DNA of 40,905 nucleotides, from NCBI GenBank assembly GCA_001775395.1, contig MEWP01000140.1, forward strand, positions 1,208-42,112. The letters run 5' to 3'. This document shows positions 16,520-25,727 of this stretch, piece by piece. The DNA is from a candidate division Zixibacteria bacterium RBG_16_53_22. Its GTDB lineage: Bacteria; Zixibacteria; MSB-5A5; UBA10806. The first letter of the stretch is position 1, and the number at the start of each line of letters is the position of its first letter. The notes beneath the pieces were generated by a model. The model worked only from the letters and a program-made list of their open reading frames with translations, was not told where the DNA came from and did not search any database. The position numbers were made by a program, and so were the translations under genes.

Positions 16520-18217
16520 ATGAAATTAGAGAATTACATAAAGCCCAGGGCGATAGCGTTTGCCCCGGTTTTTTATTATACCTTATTGGTATTGTCCTTT
16601 GCCGCGGCTGCCACTTCTGCTCAGAACCTGCCTTATGGCCCGACAATCCAAATGCCCGGAACCAGGCCGCAACCGTCGCTTCCCAGCGTTCCGTCAGCCA
16701 CTAATAAGACTCTATTGGATAAGAAGATCGACCCCGACAGTTATATCCTTGGACCGGGGGATAATTTGTCGGTTTTCATCTGGGGCAGTTTCGAGGGTCA
16801 GTTCCAACTCACAATTACACCCGAGGGAATGTTGCTGGTGCCGGAGATCGGGCCTATCGATATCGCCGGATTGACGCTCAGCGAGGCCGGCGGAAAAATA
16901 TCGGATGAAATCGGCCGCAAATATCGAAATGTCGGCTCCGCCGTATCATTGGTTGATTTGAGAACTTTCAAAGTCTTTGTAGGGGGCGCTGTCGTAAGTC
17001 CCGGCGCCTATCCTGCGACCGCCGTAACCCGGGCGTCCGAGGTTATTACATTGGCCGGCGGGTTTCTCATGGATGATCCGGAGGCAATGCCTGGCAGGCC
17101 GGCCCGCAAAAGGGAAATTTATCAGCCGGAATTCAAAAGAGCCTCGCGACGCAACATCAAAGTTTATCGCCAGAACGGCGATACCCTCCGCGCCGACATT
17201 CTCAGGCTGAATCTGGCCGGCAATCCCCAGTTCGATCCGCTCCTGATGGACGGCGATGAGATATTTGTCCCGGTCGAGGAAGCCACAATCAATCTCTATG
17301 GCATTTTTGGCGCGGTCCGCAACCCGGGCTATTTCGAATATTCGCCCCGCGATTCGCTCCAGGACCTCTTGAGCCTGGCCCACGGCACCACTATGGATGC
17401 CGACTCGCATAAGATCGAAATAGTCCGTTTCAAATCCGATCACAAATCGACCAACAGCATCTTCGTCGATCTGACCTCGGATAGTTGGAATGTTCCGCTT
17501 TTCCCCGACGACCGCGCTTATGTGACCTCTATCCAGGGATATCATCAGAAGGCGCAGGTTGAGCTGGTGGGCGAATTCAAGTATCCCGGCTTCTATGCCA
17601 TCGAGGAAGACTCGACGGCCCTTTCGGAAATTGTCTCTAAGGCCGGCGGGTTCACCCAATTGGCCTCGCTGGAAGAGGCCGAGATGACCAGGGTTTCGGC
17701 GGAGGAGCTGGTCGATCCCGAGTTCGAACGGCTCAAGAAAATGATGGTCGCCGATATGTCGGAGCAGGAATACGAATATTTCAAGATCAAATCCCGTTCC
17801 AAGGTCGGCCGTGTGGCGGTTGATTTCGTTCAGCTTTTCGAGAAGGATGATTTCCGTCAGGACATGCGCCTTAGAGATAACGATGTTGTCACCGTTCCCC
17901 GGAAGCGCCGCGTGGTGAATGTCTCCGGAGAGGTGGCTAACCCGGGATTCCTGACTTATGCCCCCAAAGAGGATTATGCCTACTATATCAGGATGGCGGG
18001 CGGATATTCCGATAGGGCGGGGAAGAGTCGGGTATCGATTATCAAGACCACGGGTGAATGGAAAAAAGCCAAGCGCGGCAAGACTCTCGGCCCCGGCGAT
18101 ACCATTTGGATTCCCGAAAAGAAGAAATATAATTACATTGGTCTTATGAAAGATATCGCCATATTCGCTGGAAACATGGCGACAGTCTATCTCGTAATAC
18201 GGCAGGCGACCAAATGA
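16520..18217 (+). CDS. Wza-type polysaccharide export protein with SLBB domains
   Basis: About 565 aa from ATG 16520 (a TTG at 16499 is in frame but less likely). A signal peptide ends near ATSA-Q; no lipobox Cys is visible, unlike E. coli Wza. The Poly_export domain starts at DSYILGPGDNLSVFIWG and is followed by several SLBB repeats, seen as recurring GAVVSPGAYP, GAVRNPGYFEYSPRDSLQDL, GEFKYPGFY and GEVANPGFLTYAPKEDYAYY segments, with more repeats than Wza. The C terminus has a short hydrophobic helix (IAIFAGNMATVYLVI), as expected for an outer-membrane barrel-forming export channel. Its stop overlaps the Wzz-type gene by 4 bp, the usual channel/copolymerase pairing. Confidence 0.9.
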   Translation: MKLENYIKPRAIAFAPVFYYTLLVLSFAAAATSAQNLPYGPTIQMPGTRPQPSLPSVPSATNKTLLDKKIDPDSYILGPGDNLSVFIWGSFEGQFQLTITPEGMLLVPEIGPIDIAGLTLSEAGGKISDEIGRKYRNVGSAVSLVDLRTFKVFVGGAVVSPGAYPATAVTRASEVITLAGGFLMDDPEAMPGRPARKREIYQPEFKRASRRNIKVYRQNGDTLRADILRLNLAGNPQFDPLLMDGDEIFVPVEEATINLYGIFGAVRNPGYFEYSPRDSLQDLLSLAHGTTMDADSHKIEIVRFKSDHKSTNSIFVDLTSDSWNVPLFPDDRAYVTSIQGYHQKAQVELVGEFKYPGFYAIEEDSTALSEIVSKAGGFTQLASLEEAEMTRVSAEELVDPEFERLKKMMVADMSEQEYEYFKIKSRSKVGRVAVDFVQLFEKDDFRQDMRLRDNDVVTVPRKRRVVNVSGEVANPGFLTYAPKEDYAYYIRMAGGYSDRAGKSRVSIIKTTGEWKKAKRGKTLGPGDTIWIPEKKKYNYIGLMKDIAIFAGNMATVYLVIRQATK

Positions 18218-19473
18218 CGACCCAAAACGAATCAGTCGATTCCGACAAAAACTTTTTCTGGCAGTTTCTCAACGCCATCTTTCGTTGGCGGCGGCTGCTG
18301 ATCGTCAATACTTTCATCGCGGCGGTTCTGACGCTGATCGTGATGCTTTTCATGCCGAATTGGTACACCGCGTCGACATCCATTCTGCCGCCGGAGAAAG
18401 ACGGCGGCACGTTGAGCTTCGCCTCGGGTTTGCTGGCCTCCGGCCTGGGCTCGCTTCTGGGGGGAACGGGCATGACGCTTCCGGGCATGGCCACCCCCTC
18501 GGACCTCTACGCCTCGATAGCCAGGAGCAGATCAGTCTGCAAATCGATTGTCGATAAATTCAATTTAATGGATGTCTTCGGCTCGGAGTACGAGCAGGAG
18601 GCAATCGAGCGCCTGCTTGCCAGGACCAGCATCATGGTCCAGCCGGAGGGAATCATAGTCATCGATTATAGCGATACAAACCGCGAAAGGGCGGCGGCTA
18701 TCGCCAACACCTTTGTCGAGGAACTCAACCGCGTCAACCAGGAAAACCTGGTGTCGAAAGCCCGGGCCGTGCGCGAGTTTGTCGAACAGCGTCTGTCGGA
18801 AACGATACGCGACCTCGCCACGGCCGAGGAGGCCTACAAAAACTTCCAAAAGGTCCATTTCGCCGTGGCGCTCGACGAGCAGGTCAAGGCCGTGATCGAC
18901 GCTATCGCCCAGCTTCGCGGCCAGCTCATGGTCGCCGAAATCGAATTTGGGATCATGAAAAAATCCCTCTCTCCGGATAACCTTCGATACCGGGAGCAGG
19001 AGTACAAGATTCGGGAGATTAGAACTCAATTGAGCAAGCTCGAGGGCGGCCAGGTCGGCGCCGACTCCTCGATCCTCAATCTGCCCATGGGCGAAGCCCC
19101 GGACCTGGCGCTGGAGCTGGCCCGCTTAACGCGCGAGCTTAAAATTCAGGAAACGATATTCGAGCTTCTGACTCAGCAATACGAGCAGGCCAAGATCCAG
19201 GAGCTTCGCGATACCCCCACCATCCAGGTGTTGGATAAGGCGGAAATACCGACTATGAAGAGCCGGCCCAAGAGGGTGACGATAGCCGCCATGGGCGGGG
19301 TCATGAGCTTTTGCCTGACTCTGCTGTTTGTATCGGTTTTGGAATTCGTGCAGCGCGAAAAGGCGGTCAATTCTCCCACATATCAGAAGATACAGGGCAT
19401 AACGCGCATGATAAATGACGATTTTTATTGGGTCAGAAATATTTTCTCCAGGGGTAATAAGAATGCCGGTTAA
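18214..19473 (+). CDS. Wzz/GumC-type polysaccharide copolymerase
   Basis: A 419-aa inner-membrane protein of the chain-length determinant family. TM1 lies at about 23-47 (LLIVNTFIAAVLTLIVML), followed by the Wzz motif YTASTSILPP. The long periplasmic segment includes a coiled coil with RQRL-type features (VREFVEQRLSETIRDLATAE). TM2 is at about 355-377, preceded by the Pro-rich PTMKSRPKR that is typical of GumC/Wzc. There is no C-terminal tyrosine kinase domain, so any kinase would be separate. It should pair with the upstream export protein to set chain length. Its 3' end overlaps the next gene by 11 bp. Confidence 0.9.
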   Translation: MTTQNESVDSDKNFFWQFLNAIFRWRRLLIVNTFIAAVLTLIVMLFMPNWYTASTSILPPEKDGGTLSFASGLLASGLGSLLGGTGMTLPGMATPSDLYASIARSRSVCKSIVDKFNLMDVFGSEYEQEAIERLLARTSIMVQPEGIIVIDYSDTNRERAAAIANTFVEELNRVNQENLVSKARAVREFVEQRLSETIRDLATAEEAYKNFQKVHFAVALDEQVKAVIDAIAQLRGQLMVAEIEFGIMKKSLSPDNLRYREQEYKIREIRTQLSKLEGGQVGADSSILNLPMGEAPDLALELARLTRELKIQETIFELLTQQYEQAKIQELRDTPTIQVLDKAEIPTMKSRPKRVTIAAMGGVMSFCLTLLFVSVLEFVQREKAVNSPTYQKIQGITRMINDDFYWVRNIFSRGNKNAG

Positions 19474-20491
19474 GTTGGGGCAGATAGGGCTCGGCGCCTG
19501 GGGCAAAAATCTCCTGCGAACCTTCCATGGACTTCCGGAAACCTCCGTGATAATTGCCTGCGATTCCGATCAGAAAACTCTGTCCAAGATCTCGCCGGCC
19601 TATCCGGGAGTCGAGTTCACTCTTGATCCGGCGAAAGTCCTCGATAACCGCGCCATTGACGCCGTGGTGATCGCCACCCCGCCCGCCAGCCATTTCGAAT
19701 TGGCCTCCAAAGCGATGGAAAATGGCAAGGATGTATTTGTCGAAAAGCCGATGGTTCTGGGAATCGAGGATGGTCGCAGGCTGCTCGAGATTGCGGATCA
19801 GACAAATAAGATCCTCATGGTCGGCCACATCATGGAATATCACCCGGCCAGCCTGAAAATGAAGGAGTATATCGATTCGGGAAAGCTTGGCAAGATTCAT
19901 TACCTCTATGCCACCAGGGTAAATCTCGGCAAAGTCCGCGATATCGAAAACTCGCTTTGGAGTTTCGCTCCGCATGACGTCTCCTTGATCGTTTTCCTGT
20001 TGGGCAGGATGCCGGTTCGGGTCACCGCCACCGGCGCCGATTACCTTCAGAAGGGAATCGAGGACGTATCGTTCATGACCATGCATTTCGAGGACAAGAC
20101 CATGGCTCATATTCATGTCAGCTGGCTTGATCCTCATAAGGAACGCAAACTGACCGTGGTCGGCTCCAAGATGATGGCGGTGTTTGATGACACCGAAAGC
20201 TCCGAAAAAATCTGGCTCTACGACAGGGGAGTCGACACCAAGATGGATTATAACACCTACGGCGAATATTTAAGCCTTCGCGCCGGCGATATCATCATCC
20301 CCAAGGTCGACTCGACCGAGCCGCTTAAGCTCGAATGTCAACATTTTATCAATAGTGTCAAAACCAGGACTCAGCCTCGTTCTGATGGCCGGGATGGCCT
20401 TCGAATTCTCACGATCCTGAATGCCGCCCAGATATCGATGGAACAGGGGGGAGCCCCGATGGAAATTTTCCCTAACGCTTACAACGTATGA
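19463..20491 (+). CDS. Gfo/Idh/MocA oxidoreductase, WbpB/WlbA-like
   Basis: A 342-aa NAD-dependent dehydrogenase. The N-terminal Rossmann motif is GQIGLGAWGKNLL and the family's EKP motif lies in DVFVEKPMVL. The start is ATG 19463, with AGGGG just upstream; it overlaps the Wzz-type gene by 11 bp. It is followed by an acetyltransferase, a DegT aminotransferase and a UDP-GlcNAc 2-epimerase, the same set as wbpB-wbpD-wbpE-wbpI of Pseudomonas and wlbA-D of Bordetella. There WbpB oxidises the 3-OH of UDP-GlcNAcA to the 3-keto sugar. That role is inferred from context; sequence alone gives only the family. Confidence 0.85.
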   Translation: MPVKLGQIGLGAWGKNLLRTFHGLPETSVIIACDSDQKTLSKISPAYPGVEFTLDPAKVLDNRAIDAVVIATPPASHFELASKAMENGKDVFVEKPMVLGIEDGRRLLEIADQTNKILMVGHIMEYHPASLKMKEYIDSGKLGKIHYLYATRVNLGKVRDIENSLWSFAPHDVSLIVFLLGRMPVRVTATGADYLQKGIEDVSFMTMHFEDKTMAHIHVSWLDPHKERKLTVVGSKMMAVFDDTESSEKIWLYDRGVDTKMDYNTYGEYLSLRAGDIIIPKVDSTEPLKLECQHFINSVKTRTQPRSDGRDGLRILTILNAAQISMEQGGAPMEIFPNAYNV

Positions 20492-20498
20492 GGTCACA

Positions 20499-21248
20499 AT
20501 GGAGTATCACTGTGATAAATCGGCCAGTGTAGGCCCCGGTACTACGATAGGTTACAACGCTTATATCGGCAAAAATGTCGAAATCGGCGGCGGTTGCAGG
20601 ATCGGGATAGGCGCGGTGATTCACGAGGGCACCAGGGTTGGCTCCAATGTCCGTATCGATGACAACACTGTCTTAGGCAAGTATCCCATGAAGGCGGCCA
20701 TCTCCGCGACCACCAAGGACCAGGAGTTGCCTCCGCTGGTCATTTCCGACAACTGCATTCTGGGCACGTCGGTGGTAGTCTATCGCGGCGCCAAAATCGG
20801 TCAGAAAGTGCTGATTGCCGACCTGGCTTCGGTCAGGGAAAATGTCGAAATCGGCAATTTCACCATTGTCGGACGGGGTGTGACAATCGAGAATTTCTGC
20901 AAGATCGGAAATTACTGCAAACTTGAAACCAACGTTTACATTACCGCATATTCCGAGGTCGAGGATCGGGTTTTCGTCGCGCCCTGCGTGGCCACCTCGA
21001 ACGATAACTTTATCGGGCGAACCGAGGAGCGCTTCAAGCACTTCAAGGGCGTCACGATCAAGAAGGGCGGACGAATCGGAGTTGGCGCCGTGATATTGCC
21101 CGGCAAAGTAATCGGCGAGGACGCGCTGATCGCGGCCGGCGCCGTGTTGACCCATGACGCCGAGGCGCGTCAGATTCACGCCGGAGTGCCGGCCAAGAAA
21201 TTCCGGGCCGTGCCAACCGAACAGCTTCTCGAAAATCAGAATTGGTGA
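20499..21248 (+). CDS. Left-handed beta-helix N-acetyltransferase, WbpD/WlbB-like
   Basis: A 249-aa protein built of hexapeptide repeats from residue 7 on (for example VGPGTTIGYNAYIGKNVEIG), with a non-helical insertion around 55-75 and a C-terminal VGAVILPGKVIGEDALIAAG followed by a GVPAKKFR cap, as in sugar O- and N-acetyltransferases. In the Wbp/Wlb pathway the equivalent enzyme N-acetylates the 3-amino group made by the aminotransferase. It is somewhat longer than WbpD (about 190 aa), with extra N-terminal coils. The ATG at 20499 is 7 bp after the dehydrogenase stop; GAGG lies close upstream. Confidence 0.83.
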   Translation: MEYHCDKSASVGPGTTIGYNAYIGKNVEIGGGCRIGIGAVIHEGTRVGSNVRIDDNTVLGKYPMKAAISATTKDQELPPLVISDNCILGTSVVVYRGAKIGQKVLIADLASVRENVEIGNFTIVGRGVTIENFCKIGNYCKLETNVYITAYSEVEDRVFVAPCVATSNDNFIGRTEERFKHFKGVTIKKGGRIGVGAVILPGKVIGEDALIAAGAVLTHDAEARQIHAGVPAKKFRAVPTEQLLENQNW

Positions 21249-21261
21249 AAGGTATCATGAT

Positions 21262-22368
21262 ATGAAGGTCCCTCTTTTGGATTTGAAAAGGCAATATCGA
21301 ACGATCAAACCCGAGATAGACCAGGCCATTCAAAAAGTCCTGGATAACACGATGTTCATAATGGGCCCCGAGGTTAAGGAACTCGAGGAAAAGGTCGCCC
21401 AATATTGCGGCGCCAAACATGGCATCGGAGTGGCGTCAGGTACCGATGCCTTGCTGTTGTCGCTTCGCGCCCTCGGTGTCGGCCCCGGCGATGAGGTTGT
21501 GACCACTACATTTTCTTTCTTCGCAACCGCCGGCGTAATTTCACGTCTGGGCGCAAAGCCGGTATTCGTAGATATCGAGCCTAAGACATTTAATATCGAT
21601 TCCCGGCGCCTGAACGACGCAATCACTCCTAAAACCAAAGCCATTATGCCGGTCCATCTATATGGGCAGATGGCCGATATGGACGAGATCATGGAAATCG
21701 CCGGCAAGCGGGGAGTTCCGGTGGTGGAGGACGCGGCCCAGGCGATCGGCGCCGAATACAAAGGCAAGAGGGCCGGCCAGTTTGGCGCTACCGGTTGCTT
21801 TTCGTTTTTCCCGAGCAAGAATCTCGGGGCCTACGGAGATGGCGGGTTCATTACCACCAGCGATGACAATCTCGCCGGCCTTCTGCGTAAATTGCGGGTC
21901 CACGGCGCCCAACCGAAATATTTCCATTCGATCATAGGGTATAACAGCCGCCTCGATACGCTCCAGGCGGCCATCCTCATCGTGAAGCTGAAATACTTGC
22001 CCGAGTGGCATGAAGCCCGCCGCCTGAAGGCGGACAATTATACCAGATTGCTGAGTGGGATAAATCAGGTCACGACTCCCTTTGTGCATCCGCATAATTA
22101 TCATATATATCATCAATACACCATCCTGGCGGAAAACAGGGACGGCTTAAAGGAACACTTGAAGTCTCGTGAAATAGGTTTTGACACTTATTACCCGCTT
22201 CCTCTGCATATGCAGGAGTGCTATAAAGAGCTGAATTATAAGCCAGGTTCCCTGCCGGTCTCGGAGAAGCTGGCCAGGTTGGCGATTTCCCTGCCGGTAT
22301 TTCCGGAACTTACCGATCAGGAACAGGAATATGTCGCTGGGGCGATCAGGGAGTTTTACAGCAGGTAA
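21262..22368 (+). CDS. DegT/DnrJ/EryC1/StrS sugar aminotransferase, WbpE/WlbC-like
   Basis: A 368-aa PLP-dependent aminotransferase. Markers are MKVPLLDLKRQY at the N terminus, GVASGTDALLLSLRALGVGP at 56-75, VEDAAQAIGA with D157, and the PLP lysine K186 in SFFPSKNLGAYGDGG. It transfers an amino group to a keto-sugar nucleotide; by context, to C3 of the 3-keto-UDP-GlcNAcA made by the upstream dehydrogenase. Longer in-frame starts inside the previous gene were rejected because MKVPLLDL is the family's usual N terminus and GAAAGG precedes ATG 21262. The stop overlaps the next ATG by one base. Confidence 0.9.
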   Translation: MKVPLLDLKRQYRTIKPEIDQAIQKVLDNTMFIMGPEVKELEEKVAQYCGAKHGIGVASGTDALLLSLRALGVGPGDEVVTTTFSFFATAGVISRLGAKPVFVDIEPKTFNIDSRRLNDAITPKTKAIMPVHLYGQMADMDEIMEIAGKRGVPVVEDAAQAIGAEYKGKRAGQFGATGCFSFFPSKNLGAYGDGGFITTSDDNLAGLLRKLRVHGAQPKYFHSIIGYNSRLDTLQAAILIVKLKYLPEWHEARRLKADNYTRLLSGINQVTTPFVHPHNYHIYHQYTILAENRDGLKEHLKSREIGFDTYYPLPLHMQECYKELNYKPGSLPVSEKLARLAISLPVFPELTDQEQEYVAGAIREFYSR

Positions 22369-23417
22369 TGAAAAAAGCGGCGTTGGTAGTAGGAACCAGG
22401 CCTCAGTTTGTTAAAACCGCCCCCTTGACTCTCGAGTTGGGGCGGTTTTTCCAGATGGTCTTGATCCACACGGGCCAGCATTACGATTTCATGATGTCGA
22501 AGAGCTTTTTCGGCGAGCTCGGCATACCCGACCCCGATTACCATTTGGAGGCAGCCAAATCGTTATCTGGAGACGGGATCGGGAAAATGATCGACCGGCT
22601 GGAGTCGATCCTATCGTATGAAAAGCCCGACCTCGTGATCGTGGTTGGAGATACCAATTCCACGCTGGCGGGAGCGCTGGCCGCGGTTCGCCTTCGGCTG
22701 CCGTTGGCCCATGTCGAGGCCGGTGTCCGCGCGTTGGATAAAAAACTCCCCGAACAGATCAATAGGGTCATGACCGATGCCGTGGCCGATTATTTCCTCT
22801 GCCCGACCCCGTCGGCGGTGCAGAATCTCAAGCGTGAGGGTAAATGCGACCATATCTACGATACCGGCGATGTCATTTACGATTGTCTCCGTTCCTTTTT
22901 TGAAAGAATACCCGTGAAGCCGGAAAGCTTCGAATCGTTGCCCAATCGATTCGCGTTAGCAACCATCCATCGGGCCGAGGCGGTCGATAACAAAGAGAAT
23001 CTGAAAAGTGTCCTCATTTCCCTGGAAAGCGCGAATTTGCCGGTTATCTTTCCGGTCCATCCGAGAACCAGGAAGAGGATTGAGGCTTTCGGTCTTTGGG
23101 GGAATATGCCTGGCAATGTTAGATTCACCGATCCGCTGGGATATCTGGATATCTTGTCGCTGATAAAGAGATCGGAATTCGTAGTCACCGACTCCGGCGG
23201 CGTACAGAGGGAGGCTGTTTTTCTTGGCAAACCGGTCCTCGTCGCCAGGCCCGAGACCGAGTGGCGGGAGTTGGAGGAAAATCACTGGCTTAGGGTCGCC
23301 GGGTATTCATTCGATCTGTCTGGTGGTGTCGATACGGAAATCGGAAATCGGGGCGTCCTGGAGCATCTCACCCGGCCGGCTTCAGCCGAGATGGCTCGAA
23401 TATTAGCCGGCCTGTAA
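22368..23417 (+). CDS. UDP-GlcNAc 2-epimerase (non-hydrolysing), WbpI-like
   Basis: A 349-aa WecB/WbpI-family epimerase with the GTRPQFVKTAPL start, HTGQHYD, VVGDTNSTLAGA, HVEAGVRALDKKLPEQINR and TDSGGVQREAVFLGKPVLV. The ETEW that follows resembles WbpI-type enzymes that act on 2,3-diacetamido sugars more than the TERPE of WecB. In the Wbp/Wlb pathway it inverts C2 of UDP-GlcNAc3NAcA to UDP-ManNAc3NAcA. Location directly behind the dehydrogenase, acetyltransferase and aminotransferase supports that role; plain UDP-ManNAc synthesis remains possible. Confidence 0.9.
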   Translation: MKKAALVVGTRPQFVKTAPLTLELGRFFQMVLIHTGQHYDFMMSKSFFGELGIPDPDYHLEAAKSLSGDGIGKMIDRLESILSYEKPDLVIVVGDTNSTLAGALAAVRLRLPLAHVEAGVRALDKKLPEQINRVMTDAVADYFLCPTPSAVQNLKREGKCDHIYDTGDVIYDCLRSFFERIPVKPESFESLPNRFALATIHRAEAVDNKENLKSVLISLESANLPVIFPVHPRTRKRIEAFGLWGNMPGNVRFTDPLGYLDILSLIKRSEFVVTDSGGVQREAVFLGKPVLVARPETEWRELEENHWLRVAGYSFDLSGGVDTEIGNRGVLEHLTRPASAEMARILAGL

Positions 23418-23430
23418 GACGCGTGGCGCA

Positions 23431-24507
23431 ATGTACCATATGAATTCATCAGAGAGACTTCATATCTGTTTATTCGCCGATGCGCGCTCTGTCCATACAC
23501 GCCGTTGGGTCAGGGGATTGCGTGGTCTTGGCCACGATGTTGACCTTATCACCTTGAAGAAGGATCCTGAATTCGATATCGGCGGAATAGACCTGGGCGC
23601 ATCGGGAAAACTGGCATATTTGACCAAAATTCGGGCCTTGCGGCGCGAGGTAAGGAGGCTGGCCCCCGACATTTTCCATGCCCATTACGCCTCGAGCTAC
23701 GGATACCTGGCCAGTTTTGTGAATCACCCAAGAAAGGTGGTGTCCGTCTGGGGAAATGATTTAATCGAGTTTCCCAGGAGAAATCCATTCTTCAGGATGA
23801 TTATCAAACGTTCGTTGGCAAGCGCTCATCATATTACGGCGACAAGCGAGTTCTTGAAGGCCGTCACATCCAATTTCGAAATTGGACCTGTCCCCATCAC
23901 GGTGATCCCGTTTGGTATTGATTTGAATCTGTTCGAATTTTCCGAGCGACATGATGGCGGCACGACCAGGATCGGCATCGCCAAGCATCTTCATCCGATG
24001 TATGGCTTGGATTATCTTATCAAGGCCTTTGAGGAGATATCGCGGGGCCGTTTGGACCTCGAGCTTCTCATCGTCGGCAAGGGGCCGTCGGAGAATGAAT
24101 ATCGAGCCCTTGCAAGGCATTTGGGCCTTGGAAACAAGGTCAAATTCATGGGAGCCTTGCCCCATGAAAAAGTCGCGCAATTCCTCGCGACATTAGATAT
24201 ATTTGCAATGCCGTCCATTTGCGAAGAGGCGTTCGGTGTGGCGGCATTAGAGGCCTCGGCCACGGGATTGCCGGTAGTCGCCACCAGGGTGGGAGGCATA
24301 CCGGAAGTTGTCGTCGATTGTGAGACCGGGTTACTGGTTGAAAGAAAGGATGTCAGCCAATTGGCGCAGGCAATTCTAAAGCTTGTTAATGAACCGGAAT
24401 TGCGCCGCAAGATGGGGCGGGCCGGGCGCAAGTTTGTCGAGGAAAAATACAGGTGGGAGGATAACCTGCGCGCCATGCGCGACCTGTATTATCGAATGAT
24501 GTCATGA
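23431..24507 (+). CDS. Glycosyltransferase family 4
   Basis: A 358-aa GT-B enzyme. The N-terminal half has FADARSVHTRRWVRGLRGLG and HAHYASSYGYLA; the C-terminal nucleotide-binding half has the GT4 E-x7-E motif region CEEAFGVAALEASATGLPVV and ATRVGGIPEVV. It should transfer a sugar from a nucleotide donor with retention at the cytoplasmic membrane. The donor is unknown. ATG 23440 is an alternative start three residues in. It is distinct in sequence from the two GT4 genes behind it. The stop overlaps the next start as ATGA. Confidence 0.9.
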   Translation: MYHMNSSERLHICLFADARSVHTRRWVRGLRGLGHDVDLITLKKDPEFDIGGIDLGASGKLAYLTKIRALRREVRRLAPDIFHAHYASSYGYLASFVNHPRKVVSVWGNDLIEFPRRNPFFRMIIKRSLASAHHITATSEFLKAVTSNFEIGPVPITVIPFGIDLNLFEFSERHDGGTTRIGIAKHLHPMYGLDYLIKAFEEISRGRLDLELLIVGKGPSENEYRALARHLGLGNKVKFMGALPHEKVAQFLATLDIFAMPSICEEAFGVAALEASATGLPVVATRVGGIPEVVVDCETGLLVERKDVSQLAQAILKLVNEPELRRKMGRAGRKFVEEKYRWEDNLRAMRDLYYRMMS

Positions 24508-25718
24508 GAATTCTGATTGTCACCCAATATTTCTATCCTGAACCGGGCGCCGCCACCAACCGGCTCCTCTCATTCGCCAGAGGCCTGGCCAGGAATGGCC
24601 ATGACATCACTGTCCTGTGCGAATTTCCCAGTTACCCATCCGGCGTTCTGGCTCGCCAGTATCGATTCAAGTTATTCAAGATAGAGAGATTCGAGAATTT
24701 CCGGATAGTCCGGGCCTTCATTCTGCCTACCACCAGATTCGGCATCCTGTCGAGACTATTGAATTACGCCAGCTACCTTTTCTCCTCGTTTGTGGTCGGG
24801 CTGTTCCTGAGGCGGCCGCATATCATGATCGCCTCCTCGCCGCCGCCGACGGTCGGGCTGAGCGCCGCCACATTGAGCTTCCTCAAGATGGTCCCGCTAA
24901 TCGGCGATATCCGTGATCTCTGGCCGGAATACGCTATCGCCATCGGAGAGCTGAAGAGCAAAATGGGAATCATAAGCGGACGGCTCACGGAGAGGATTTT
25001 CTACCGGCGCTGTATTGCCTTTATCACCATATCCGAGGGATTGAAAAACTACCTCGAGAAAAAAAACAAAGGCAAAAAAATCTTCATCGTCATGAACGGC
25101 TCCTCCATACCCGATATGCCGTCATATGCCGATCAGCGGGCTAACTGTTTCGCTGGCAATCCGATAAATGTCTGCTATGCCGGAGTCGTGGGCCTGCTAC
25201 AGCCGATTCAGGATATTGTCGATGCCGCGCAGATTACCATGAGGGATGATTCGATCGTCTATACAATCATTGGCGATGGTGTCAAGCGCGAAGCCCTGGA
25301 GAATCAGGTGCTCAGCAGAAACCTTTCCAATATCACATTCACGGGAGCCCTGCCGCTGCCGGAAACGCTCGACTTACTGCTAAAATCTGATGTGGCCGTG
25401 GTGCCTCTCTTGAATATCGAGCATTTCAAGAGCGCGCTGCCCTCGAAATTTTTCGATTACATGGCCCTGGGGCTGCCGATAATTCTCGGTGTCGACGGTG
25501 AAGCGCGCAGCATTCTCGAAAAACACAGCACCGGGATTTATTACCAGCCTGGCTGCCCTCATGACCTGGTCGCCAAGATCAGATGGCTGCAGTCGAATCC
25601 CGACAAGGCCAGAGCCATGGGAATGGCCGGCAGGGAATTGGTATACAAAAGCTACTCCAGATCGGAGTTAGCCGAAAAGATGGAAAAGATAGTTTCCGAA
25701 CTAATTCGAGCCAAGTAG
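24504..25718 (+). CDS. Glycosyltransferase family 4, WbuB-like (copy 1)
   Basis: A 404-aa GT-B enzyme related to WbuB-type transferases (N-acetyl-fucosaminyl and similar). Markers are MRILIVTQYFYPEPGAATNR at the start, GDIRDLWPEYAIAIGELKS, CYAGVVGLLQPIQDIVDAA, IGDGVKREAL and LPSKFFDYMALGLPIILGVD. It is the same length as the next gene and shares all these segments, so the two arose by tandem duplication. Substrate unknown; the related second copy could add the neighbouring residue in the repeat unit. Confidence 0.9.
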   Translation: MRILIVTQYFYPEPGAATNRLLSFARGLARNGHDITVLCEFPSYPSGVLARQYRFKLFKIERFENFRIVRAFILPTTRFGILSRLLNYASYLFSSFVVGLFLRRPHIMIASSPPPTVGLSAATLSFLKMVPLIGDIRDLWPEYAIAIGELKSKMGIISGRLTERIFYRRCIAFITISEGLKNYLEKKNKGKKIFIVMNGSSIPDMPSYADQRANCFAGNPINVCYAGVVGLLQPIQDIVDAAQITMRDDSIVYTIIGDGVKREALENQVLSRNLSNITFTGALPLPETLDLLLKSDVAVVPLLNIEHFKSALPSKFFDYMALGLPIILGVDGEARSILEKHSTGIYYQPGCPHDLVAKIRWLQSNPDKARAMGMAGRELVYKSYSRSELAEKMEKIVSELIRAK

Positions 25719-25727
25719 CGATTTCCG

